Positions 6,493-11,566 of a stretch of 11,566 bases of DNA are shown here, piece after piece; positions within the stretch are counted from its first letter, which is position 1; every line of letters begins with the position of its first letter. Source of the DNA: Chloroflexota bacterium (GTDB lineage Bacteria > Chloroflexota > Dehalococcoidia > UBA3495). Location: positions 3,388-14,953 of the forward strand of contig NZUD01000030.1 in NCBI GenBank assembly GCA_002697005.1. Direction: 5' to 3'. The translations under genes and the position numbers were made by a program. Below the pieces are notes generated by a model. The model had not been told where the DNA came from. It saw nothing but the letters and a program-made list of their open reading frames with translations, and searched no databases.

Positions 6493-7824
6493 TTAGTCGG
6501 GAGTGGCACTCCAGACCGTGAAGTTGCCGCCCATTGGCATCGGGCCACCAGAAACGCCAATCTCAGGCTTCACTCCGGTGAGAGCCCGTGCCCCAGCTCT
6601 CCCTTGTATCTGTTGGATCGAGTCGGTATGCATCCAGAACCGACTCCGGCCACTGCCGATATTGCCACCACTGGGCAGTACAGGGTCTGGGCCTTCGATG
6701 CTGATGTCTTTCTGGTAGAAGTCCAATGCGTCTCCGTTCTGCATACCTCTATAGCGTAGACCTTCGATATGGAACTGGTGGAACAGCGCGAAGCCGTCGT
6801 ACATGTTTTCAAAAGAAAGATCGGTGGCGGTTATACCGGCTCCTTCATATATCTTCCTGCCGGTCTCTGCTGTCTCTTTCTCAACCTCATCCAGGGTTGG
6901 AAGGACGCTTCTCTGAGCGCCTCTGCTGGATGCGTGGTTAAGGATATAGACGGGTTTCTGCTTCATGTCCTTGGCACGCTCGGCGGTGGTGAAGAGATAA
7001 GCCCCCGAGACCATAATCGGGATATCGTTGTCGAAGAGGTTAGCCGGTTTGGCGATCCACCGTGCGTTCAGGTAGTCCTCAGCCGTCAACTGTTCGGGCC
7101 GGTGCTGGGCCCAGTAGCCCTCAGGGAACAACAGGCCGTTACGCCTAGAGTTAGCCATAAACGGGGCCATCATATCGTGAGACTTTCCATACTTACGGCA
7201 GTACTCCGCGAACTGTAAGGCCGTCCCATAGGAACCAGGCGCTCCCCAGAGGGTTCGGCCGGGTGCTAGAGCGAAGGAACCGGGGACCTCATCTTGGGCG
7301 CTGACACCCGACTGGTTGTAACGCCCTTCAAGGTTATGCCAGCTCTTAAGAACCAAGCAGGTATGGGTACGGCCTTCACCGACAGCTTGAGCGGCCACTA
7401 CGATGGCATGAGACATGCAACCTTGACCATACATAGTGAACTTGACGTTGGTCAATTCAGGCATGTTTTTAAGGATCCATTCGGCACTCAGCTTGGCGAT
7501 ACCATCCAACGGGTCATCTGTAGGATTCCAGTGGTTGACCACGTCCATCGGAATCTCCTGGCCTGGAGGCCAGTGGGCTCCTGTCGTGGTTACCGGATCG
7601 AGTACCAAACCATCTATGTCAGCAGGGTCTACACCCGCGTCTGCTATGGCTTGGCGTAAGGCGAATATGCTATTCGCGCCCATCGTGTTTTCGGCGGTAC
7701 CGTCCCAACGTCGAGTCGTAGGAGAATGCCCGATACCAACGGCTGCGACTTTGCCTTTATGTTCCCAAACCCCAAGTCCTTCCGTCGTACGATACATCGA
7801 AGCCGGGGCATTTTCGGTGGTCAT
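6493..7824 (-). CDS. Thiolase-fold (SCP-x / lipid-transfer-like) acyl-CoA enzyme
   Basis: A 443-residue protein of the thiolase superfamily, SCP-x-like branch. N-terminal half: VAAVGIGHSPTTRR (26-39), an ALRQAIADAGVDPADIDGLVLD segment (55-76), and GQGCMSHAIVVAAQAVGEGRTHTCLVL (133-159), where Cys136 sits at the position of the thiolase nucleophile. C-terminal half: FENMYDGFALFHQFHIEGL (338-356), GGNIGSGRS (386-394), and GVSGGPMPMGG (423-433). In classical thiolases the GG..xGHP motif holds a catalytic His and a CxGGG motif a second Cys. Here the His position is Arg393 and the second Cys is absent, so a standard thiolase mechanism is doubtful. The partner DUF35 gene lies 48 bases upstream. Thiolase-DUF35 pairs include the archaeal acetoacetyl-CoA thiolase complex and the Ltp2-ChsH2 retro-aldolase. 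AGGAG (7831-7835) six bases before ATG 7824 supports the start. Confidence 0.88.
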   Translation of the reverse strand: MTTENAPASMYRTTEGLGVWEHKGKVAAVGIGHSPTTRRWDGTAENTMGANSIFALRQAIADAGVDPADIDGLVLDPVTTTGAHWPPGQEIPMDVVNHWNPTDDPLDGIAKLSAEWILKNMPELTNVKFTMYGQGCMSHAIVVAAQAVGEGRTHTCLVLKSWHNLEGRYNQSGVSAQDEVPGSFALAPGRTLWGAPGSYGTALQFAEYCRKYGKSHDMMAPFMANSRRNGLLFPEGYWAQHRPEQLTAEDYLNARWIAKPANLFDNDIPIMVSGAYLFTTAERAKDMKQKPVYILNHASSRGAQRSVLPTLDEVEKETAETGRKIYEGAGITATDLSFENMYDGFALFHQFHIEGLRYRGMQNGDALDFYQKDISIEGPDPVLPSGGNIGSGRSRFWMHTDSIQQIQGRAGARALTGVKPEIGVSGGPMPMGGNFTVWSATPD

Positions 7825-7830
7825 TGTTAA

Positions 7831-7835
7831 CTCCT
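7831..7835 (-). promoter_or_regulatory. Ribosome binding site of the thiolase-fold gene
   Basis: AGGAG on the minus strand lies 6 bases before ATG 7824. It is a textbook match and fixes the start; it also makes this the most efficiently initiated gene of the operon by inspection. Confidence 0.8.
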
Positions 7836-7872
7836 GTAGGGAAGGTGGTTGATCATCAAGGTTTAAAAGGTT

Positions 7873-8283
7873 CTAGGAAACGACTTGCCATTCCGGAATC
7901 ATCTGGCCATTAGCGGATTTTTCAAATATGACTTCCACGCTGGCGCCCACGGGAACAACATCAACAGGAGTCCCAGGGAGATGGGAATACATCTGAATCC
8001 CAGGGTCTTCATCCAAAGTTATCACTGCAAGGTTAAACGGTTGGTCTTCCTGGAGGAGCCTTACCGGGCAGTCATATACCACGCCATAGTTATATATCTT
8101 TCCCTTGCCGCTTAACACTTTCCATTCCAGGTTGTCAGCTGATTTGCATTGGCTGCACGTGTCCGCAGGAGGATTTTGGAGGCGGTTACAAGCGCTGCAA
8201 TTCTGCATCTCTAGACGCCCTTCATTGGCGGCGTCCCAGAAAGGTTTGGTCAACTCGTCGGGCACAATACCCTGCTTTACCAT
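7873..8283 (-). CDS. DUF35 / ChsH2-type Zn-ribbon and OB-fold protein
   Basis: A 136-residue protein of normal DUF35 length. Numbered from ATG 8283, it has an N-terminal helix region with TKPFWDAANEGRLEMQ, a rubredoxin-like Zn ribbon with Cys29, Cys32, Cys43 and Cys46 (CSAC...CSQC), and an OB-fold region from LEWKVLSGKGKIYNYGVV to the end. DUF35 proteins bind partner thiolase-fold enzymes and help bind the acyl-CoA substrate, as in archaeal acetoacetyl-CoA thiolase/HMG-CoA synthase complexes and ChsH2-Ltp2 in steroid side-chain degradation. The thiolase-fold gene follows 48 bases downstream, so the two products probably form a complex. Start choice: AGAAGG lies 8 bases before ATG 8283; GTG at 8292, three codons longer, overlaps that site and is less likely. 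It is the first gene of the minus-strand operon, 80 bases from a strong -10 element. Confidence 0.9.
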   Translation of the reverse strand: MVKQGIVPDELTKPFWDAANEGRLEMQNCSACNRLQNPPADTCSQCKSADNLEWKVLSGKGKIYNYGVVYDCPVRLLQEDQPFNLAVITLDEDPGIQMYSHLPGTPVDVVPVGASVEVIFEKSANGQMIPEWQVVS

Positions 8284-8302
8284 GTTTCGCACCTTCTCAT
8301 TT

Positions 8303-8320
8303 TCCCGGCTGAATACGGGA
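8303..8320 (-). repeat. Leader hairpin near the DUF35 ribosome binding site
   Basis: TCCCG (8303-8307) and CGGGA (8316-8320) are a perfect 5-bp inverted repeat with an 8-base loop; one wobble and one A-T pair can be added outside. In the mRNA it ends a few bases before the AGAAGG ribosome site of the DUF35 gene, so it could influence initiation. No T-run follows, so it is not a plain terminator. Confidence 0.3.
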
Positions 8321-8328
8321 GATTATCA

Positions 8329-8360
8329 AGCCTGTTTAATCACAAAAAACTTCACAGGCT
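8329..8360 (-). repeat. 7-bp inverted repeat at the predicted transcription start
   Basis: AGCCTGT (8329-8335) and ACAGGCT (8354-8360) are perfect inverted copies separated by 18 bases. The upstream arm covers the expected start point of the operon promoter (about 8355-8357). It could be an operator placed just downstream of the -10, or a 5'-end mRNA stem-loop. Confidence 0.4.
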
Positions 8361-8362
8361 CA

Positions 8363-8391
8363 ACAATATTCACATTTCCCCAATATGTCAA
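8363..8391 (-). promoter_or_regulatory. Sigma70-type promoter of the DUF35-thiolase-HAD-CaiB-CaiB operon
   Basis: On the minus strand there is a perfect -35 TTGACA (8386-8391), a 17-base spacer, and a -10 TATTGT (8363-8368; 4 of 6 matches). Expected transcription start is near 8356, giving a leader of roughly 70 bases to ATG 8283. Orientation, spacing and distance to the first gene all agree. Confidence 0.7.
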
Positions 8392-8594
8392 AACGCAGAG
8401 CTAAAACGGCCATCAATGGAAGAGTACCGATCCACTATGAACGGAAAGATCCGACGATACCGAAATCATCTAAAACTAGATTTCTATGGGTACGACCTGA
8501 TCCATCGCTCGGGTCTATGACCAGGGCACCGTGGCCAACCCTAACAAGACACCTGAATAAATTACCCCGACGGACTCACACCTAAACACGGTCT

Positions 8595-9746
8595 TCAGCT
8601 TCCTTGTTCTGCTAACTCTTTTATCCCTCGGAGATTCAGCATCATGTTACCGCGGTGTTGTTCCTGGCGATTGGTTAGAATCTGCTCAGCCTGCTCAGGG
8701 TTCTCAACCATCGCTGTACCGGTGGCGGACAGACGCTGTCCAAGAATGAACCTCTGGCGCAGCCTGGTGCCCCCGGGGATCTTTTCTAGTTCAAACCGCC
8801 ATTTTGCGCTGGGTTCGTCTCGATCATTCACGTTCCAGGCGAAAACGTTAGGCGCATCGCACTCTACAACCCACGACCTGGTCTCCCATTCTCGGTTTAC
8901 GTCTGTGCGTCTGTTCCTGCCTTGGAATAAAGCTCCTTCTTTGGGGCCGTCAGAATCGATCCAATCAGCACCTTGGAACTCCTTGCTGAACCGGGCTGAT
9001 ATGTTGATGTCGCTGATAAACTCCCAGACACGCTCGGGCGGGGCCGCGATATCGATCTCCACGGTTACTCCAGGACCCGCCGCAATCAGGCTATCCACCT
9101 CCCCGAATTGTTCCTTGGTATAGCCCCAGCGATCGAACCAGACTACTTCCGACGCCGGGCGGCGGGTTGCGGGTTTGAAGTCGGTCCCGATGGTCCAGGC
9201 GACGGGGAGCAGGACCACCTGGCTTACGCCTTCCGGGATGCCCAACAACTCTGCAATCTCTTTCGATTTTCCTAGGTGCATGGTGGTCCACGTCGATCCT
9301 AGCCCTCTAGAACGAAGCGCGAGGCAGAAACTCCAGGCCGCCTGGATTACCGAGTCAAAAAGCCCAGGCTTTCCGCTACCGTCGTGGACTCCCCACACGG
9401 TGGCCAAAACCAGCGCTGGCACCCGGTCTAGATTGGCAGCGAGATGGGCTGCGGATTCCAAAACCTTTTGTTTGGGATGATCCGAGCCACTCCGTTGTTC
9501 TGCTGTCTCGATGATGCTGCTGCCTCCGGCAGCGCGGTAAAGATCCGCCAACTGCTTTTTTATCTCTTGGTCACGAACCACCAGCCAACGACGGCTGGAG
9601 ATATCCCCGCCTGACGGAGCTTGTTCAGCCAACTCGATACAACGTAGTATCAATTCATCCGGCACGTGTCGTTCGAAATCCAGCCGCTTCCGGACTGCTC
9701 TTGTGGTGTTTAACAACGCATCAGTTTGTTCAAGGTCAAAGTTCAT
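8595..9746 (-). CDS. Nitroreductase-SRPBCC (START-like) fusion protein
   Basis: A 383-residue two-domain protein. Residues about 10-208 form an FMN nitroreductase-like domain: TTRAVRKRLDF (14-24), AEQAPSGGDISSRRWLVV (40-57; compare the usual APSGGN-x-QPW), LRSRGLGSTWTT (144-155), and LLGIPEGVSQVVLLPVAWTIGTDFKPATRRP (167-197). Residues about 226-380 form an SRPBCC/polyketide-cyclase-like domain that opens with VTVEIDIAAPPERVWEFISDI (227-247) and ends in a long helix; this fold has a deep hydrophobic ligand pocket. Nitroreductase-fold enzymes use FMN and NAD(P)H to reduce nitro groups, quinones, enones or other substrates. I chose ATG 9746 because GAGG (9753-9756) lies 6 bases upstream and the domain begins soon after; the frame extends to ATG 9806, but that covers the promoter. 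No membrane or secretion signal. The fusion suggests that the C-terminal domain captures a hydrophobic substrate for the flavin domain (inference). Confidence 0.85.
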   Translation of the reverse strand: MNFDLEQTDALLNTTRAVRKRLDFERHVPDELILRCIELAEQAPSGGDISSRRWLVVRDQEIKKQLADLYRAAGGSSIIETAEQRSGSDHPKQKVLESAAHLAANLDRVPALVLATVWGVHDGSGKPGLFDSVIQAAWSFCLALRSRGLGSTWTTMHLGKSKEIAELLGIPEGVSQVVLLPVAWTIGTDFKPATRRPASEVVWFDRWGYTKEQFGEVDSLIAAGPGVTVEIDIAAPPERVWEFISDINISARFSKEFQGADWIDSDGPKEGALFQGRNRRTDVNREWETRSWVVECDAPNVFAWNVNDRDEPSAKWRFELEKIPGGTRLRQRFILGQRLSATGTAMVENPEQAEQILTNRQEQHRGNMMLNLRGIKELAEQGS

Positions 9747-9753
9747 GGAAAGC

Positions 9754-9793
9754 CTCGTGACTCGACTCGATAGGTTGGATTGGGCTCGTGACT
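9754..9793. repeat. Direct repeat CTCGTGACT x2
   Basis: CTCGTGACT occurs at 9754-9762 and again at 9785-9793, a 31-base period close to three helical turns. Both copies lie in the expected leader of the nitroreductase-SRPBCC gene, and the proximal copy overlaps its GAGG ribosome site. A protein or translational control site is possible. Confidence 0.35.
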
Positions 9794-9810
9794 GAAATGA
9801 TACCATTCAG
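9792..9810. promoter_or_regulatory. CTGAA-N9-TTCAG dyad centred on the minus-strand -10
   Basis: CTGAA (9792-9796) and TTCAG (9806-9810) flank the 9-base extended -10 exactly. A protein bound to both half-sites would cover the promoter, as expected of a repressor site. Half-sites are only 5 bp, so chance is possible. Confidence 0.3.
9797..9805 (-). promoter_or_regulatory. Extended -10 promoter for the nitroreductase-SRPBCC gene
   Basis: On the minus strand TGGTATCAT matches the extended -10 pattern TGnTATAAT with one mismatch in the hexamer. No good -35 lies 16-18 bases upstream, which extended -10 promoters can tolerate. Expected start near 9790 gives a leader of about 44 bases to ATG 9746. 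Confidence 0.4.
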
Positions 9811-9826
9811 CCGCGTTCGGAACTCG

Positions 9827-9842
9827 AATCTTTCCAAAGATT
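9827..9842. promoter_or_regulatory. Perfect 16-bp palindrome between the divergent promoters
   Basis: AATCTTTCCAAAGATT has 7-bp arms with perfect inverted symmetry about a CC centre. It lies 24 bases upstream of the + strand -35 (9866) and about 25 bases upstream of the minus-strand extended -10, the usual place for a regulator serving both directions. It is not followed by a T-run fit for a terminator. Confidence 0.45.
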
Positions 9843-9865
9843 GCAGCAACGCCCGGCCGCGTGTA

Positions 9866-9894
9866 TTGACACTTTAGGTGCCCAATCCTACGAT
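9866..9894 (+). promoter_or_regulatory. Sigma70-type promoter of the DUF1800-DUF1501 operon
   Basis: A perfect -35 TTGACA (9866-9871), a 17-base spacer and a -10 TACGAT (9889-9894; 4 of 6 matches, keeping the key TA...T). Expected start is near 9901, about 32 bases before ATG 9933. Confidence 0.6.
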
Positions 9895-9932
9895 GGGGCG
9901 GAGCCGTCTCCATTTTCTCTGGAGTTTTGTGG

Positions 9933-11336
9933 ATGCCCAACAGACAAGAAATAGCGTTGATGGCCCATCTGATGCGGCGAGCTGGATTCGGCGAGCCCAG
10001 GTGGGAGCTGGACGCCAGGACCGCGAAGGGTTATGAGGCCGTGGTTGAAGAGCTGCTGCACCCGGAAGAACAGCCCGCCATCAGCGACGAACTCATGTAC
10101 CGCATCCTTCCAGGTTACGAAGGGGCTCTGGGTCCACCAATCAACCAGGCTGATTGGGTCTTCCGTATGGTCAACACCAAGCGGCCGTTGGAAGAGAAAA
10201 TGGCCCTCTTCTGGCATCAGTTATTCGCCACCAGCAACGCCAAGGTGGACAACCCTCCTGAACTCACCCGCCAAATAGCTATGTTCCGAGAATTTGGACT
10301 AGGTAATTACCGCGACCTGTTGATCGAACTTGCCAAGTCCCCGGCCATGATTTTCTGGCTGGACAATCACGGCAATCACGACGGAGCCATCAACGAGAAC
10401 TGGGGCCGGGAATTGTTGGAGCTATTCTCCCTTGGAGAGGGAAACTACACCGAGAACGACATCCAAAACGCCGCCAGGGCCTTTACCGGGTGGTCGATAG
10501 CGCCCAAGATTCCCCGAAATCCCTTAGGCCGATTTTACTGGAAGTTCGCCTATAAGCCCGAAGACCACGATGGAGGAGAAAAGACGTTCTTAGGGCACAC
10601 CGGCAACTTCAACGGCGAAGACATCATGGGAATCATCGTTGACCAACCGGCTTCCCCTAGATTCCTGGCCCGACATCTTTACCGGTTCTTCGTGGCAGAC
10701 GAGCCAGCAGTGTCCAGCTGGAACACTACCCCTCCCACGGACCCTGAGGCGATCGAGATCCTCGTCGACGCGTATAACGAATCTAACGGCGATATCCGGT
10801 CCATCCTGAGAGCCCTCTTCAACTCCGACTTCTTCAAGAACTCCCAGTACGCCCGGGTCAAGAGCCCCGCCGAACTGATTGTCGGGACGGTGCGGATAGC
10901 AGGGAGTCATGACGGCTTCCGACCAGGCTACAACAACCTGGCGCTGGAGTGCGGATGGCAGGGACAGGAGTTACTCAACCCGCCCAGCGTGGAAGGTTGG
11001 CACACCGGACCGGCGTGGATCGACGCCGGAGCCCTGATGCGCCGCGTTAATTTCGCCGCAGGGGTTCTGGGAGACACCTCGCTCCCTGGCGTACGGGTGA
11101 TGATTGATCGGGTCAGGTCGTTCGGCGCCATCACTCCGCAGCAAACAATCGCGGCCTGTCTCGATGCCATAGGGCCTCTGATGGTCAGCGACGCCACACT
11201 TAGGGAACTGCTGACTCACGCCCTCAAGGCCGGAGACCTGGCCTGGGATTCGGATGAAGCTGTTGTGGAATCGGAAAACAAGGTGGGCAAGATACTCACA
11301 CTAATCGCCGCATCGAGAGATTATCAATTTGCCTAA
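9933..11336 (+). CDS. DUF1800 family protein (copy B)
   Basis: A 467-residue DUF1800 protein, paralogous to the gene at 624-2042. Shared blocks: ALMAHLMRRAGFG (8-20), EEKMALFWHQLFAT (87-100), INENWGRELLELFS (153-166), YTENDI and RAFTGW (172-187), EDHDGGEKTFLG (210-221), FNGEDI (226-231), and NPPSVEGWH (349-357) followed by NFAA. Copies differ most in the linker regions, for example residues 259-272 here, which are Pro/Thr-rich. GGAG (9921-9924) lies 8 bases before ATG 9933; TTG 9927 would sit only 2 bases from it. No signal peptide is visible. Molecular function is unknown. It is the first gene of a new + strand operon, with a promoter at 9866-9894, and is followed 35 bases later by a DUF1501 gene, so gene order is reversed relative to the first DUF1501-DUF1800 pair. 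Confidence 0.92.
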   Translation: MPNRQEIALMAHLMRRAGFGEPRWELDARTAKGYEAVVEELLHPEEQPAISDELMYRILPGYEGALGPPINQADWVFRMVNTKRPLEEKMALFWHQLFATSNAKVDNPPELTRQIAMFREFGLGNYRDLLIELAKSPAMIFWLDNHGNHDGAINENWGRELLELFSLGEGNYTENDIQNAARAFTGWSIAPKIPRNPLGRFYWKFAYKPEDHDGGEKTFLGHTGNFNGEDIMGIIVDQPASPRFLARHLYRFFVADEPAVSSWNTTPPTDPEAIEILVDAYNESNGDIRSILRALFNSDFFKNSQYARVKSPAELIVGTVRIAGSHDGFRPGYNNLALECGWQGQELLNPPSVEGWHTGPAWIDAGALMRRVNFAAGVLGDTSLPGVRVMIDRVRSFGAITPQQTIAACLDAIGPLMVSDATLRELLTHALKAGDLAWDSDEAVVESENKVGKILTLIAASRDYQFA

Positions 11337-11360
11337 TCAGATACCAGCCTCGACACCCTG

Positions 11361-11366
11361 GGAGGG
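11361..11366 (+). promoter_or_regulatory. Strong ribosome binding site setting a TTG start
   Basis: GGAGGG lies 5 bases before TTG 11372. It is the strongest Shine-Dalgarno match in the window by eye, and it sets the start of the DUF1501 gene where no ATG or GTG is suitably placed. Confidence 0.7.
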
Positions 11367-11371
11367 CCAAC

Positions 11372-11566
11372 TTGACGTCAATTAAGAAAGACCCGGTATT
11401 GGTCATATTGCAGCTAACCGGCGCCAACGATTACCTGAACACCATCGTGCCGTACACCAATCCGCTCTACTGGGACAACCGGCCCAAGGTCAACATACCT
11501 CAAGATTTGGTGCTTCCTATTAACGATGAACTCGCCTTCCGATCAGAAGTGGAGTCGTTTAAAGAT
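11372..11566 (+). CDS. DUF1501 family protein, N-terminal part (3' end outside window)
   Basis: The frame is open from TTG 11372 to the window edge (65 codons). The translation shows the DUF1501 N-terminal core: a beta-strand DPVLVILQLTGANDYLNT (residues 7-24), then VPYTNPLYWDNRP (26-38), VNIPQDLVLPI (40-50) and a helix start. The family usually has QLxGGxDxLNTxxPY at this place; here the second Gly is Ala. The core begins within seven residues of the start, so no Tat or Sec signal peptide is encoded, although many DUF1501 proteins carry a Tat signal. It lies 35 bases after the DUF1800 copy B stop, and is probably co-transcribed. The family is related to the alkaline phosphatase/sulfatase-like fold; function is unknown. 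Confidence 0.85.
   Translation, partial: MTSIKKDPVLVILQLTGANDYLNTIVPYTNPLYWDNRPKVNIPQDLVLPINDELAFRSEVESFKD

Larger units (their letters stand above)
8284..8594. other. Intergenic region: operon promoter, leader and gene-free remainder
   Basis: About 310 bases separate the DUF35 start from the end of the nitroreductase-SRPBCC gene, both read on the minus strand. The part nearest the DUF35 gene holds a promoter (8363-8391) and a leader with two inverted repeats (8303-8320 and 8329-8360). In 8400-8594 I see no convincing gene, tRNA, repeat or strong terminator. The open frame on the + strand from ATG 8385 (66 codons) lacks a ribosome site, begins inside the opposing promoter, and is rich in Arg, Lys and Pro. 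Confidence 0.6.

Noticed and set aside
6450..6560. Longer HAD product starting at ATG 6560 or GTG 6509
   Set aside because: Both overlap the thiolase gene, lack a properly spaced ribosome site, and add residues before the HAD core that look like read-through of another frame.
6493..8283. Calling the DUF35-thiolase pair a steroid-degradation Ltp2-ChsH2 system
   Set aside because: The architecture fits, but no other steroid genes are present and archaeal-type acetoacetyl-CoA complexes use the same two families, so the pathway cannot be named.
8385..8585. 66-codon + strand open frame in the gap before the DUF35 operon
   Set aside because: No Shine-Dalgarno site, the ATG lies inside the opposing promoter, and the composition (many Arg, Lys, Pro, Thr) is not that of a folded protein.
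8400..8594. Decayed gene, small RNA or tRNA in the gene-free stretch
   Set aside because: All frames read on the minus strand are broken quickly and give no recognisable protein fragments; no cloverleaf or strong stem with a T-run was seen.
9747..9806. 20-residue N-terminal extension of the nitroreductase from ATG 9806
   Set aside because: It would cover the extended -10 region and both direct repeats; ATG 9746 has a well spaced GAGG and starts right before the domain.
1..11566. Mobile element or defence system boundaries
   Set aside because: No transposase, integrase, terminal inverted repeats, attachment site, CRISPR repeats or nuclease/toxin genes were found; coding style looks even across the window.

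Overview
The window reads as ordinary chromosomal DNA of a free-living bacterium with moderate G+C. Three things point to a Chloroflexota / SAR202-like (Dehalococcoidia-related) or similar marine heterotroph: the paired DUF1501/DUF1800 genes, two CaiB/BaiF family III CoA-transferases beside a thiolase-fold protein and a DUF35 Zn-ribbon/OB-fold protein, and the NHL propeller. This assignment is inference from gene content and protein style. No rRNA, tRNA, phage, transposon or CRISPR sequence is visible, and coding density is high.

Layout. Bases 1-3117 (+ strand) hold the end of an operon: the C-terminal part of a DUF1501 protein, a complete DUF1800 protein, and a six-blade NHL-repeat propeller. 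Bases 3118-3412 are a convergent spacer with two weak hairpins and a short direct repeat. Bases 3413-8283 (- strand) are a five-gene operon, read DUF35 protein -> thiolase-fold enzyme -> small HAD hydrolase -> CaiB-like CoA-transferase (with catalytic Asp) -> second CaiB-like protein (without it). The last two overlap by ATGA. A good sigma70-type promoter (TTGACA, 17 bp, TATTGT) lies just upstream. Bases 8595-9746 (- strand) encode a nitroreductase domain fused to an SRPBCC/START-like domain. A 186-bp divergent control region follows, with a + strand promoter (TTGACA, 17 bp, TACGAT), a - strand extended -10, a perfect 16-bp palindrome and other small repeats. Bases 9933-11566 (+ strand) hold a second DUF1800 gene, followed by the N-terminus of a second DUF1501 gene with a TTG start and a strong Shine-Dalgarno sequence, running off the window.

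How the genes may work together. The minus-strand operon looks like a CoA-thioester catabolic module. The CaiB pair would load a carboxylic acid onto CoA. The thiolase-fold/DUF35 pair would make or break a carbon-carbon bond on the CoA thioester, either as a thiolase or as a retro-aldolase of the Ltp2-ChsH2 kind. The nitroreductase-SRPBCC fusion could supply a redox step, but it is a separate transcription unit. The flanking DUF1800/DUF1501 pairs are paralogous copies in opposite gene order; the biochemical role of these families is not settled. The substrate cannot be told from sequence.

The most notable points are the pairing of an Asp-containing with an Asp-less CoA-transferase, a thiolase fold that keeps its nucleophile-position Cys but lacks the usual His and second Cys, the nitroreductase-SRPBCC fusion, and the symmetrical elements in the divergent promoter region.
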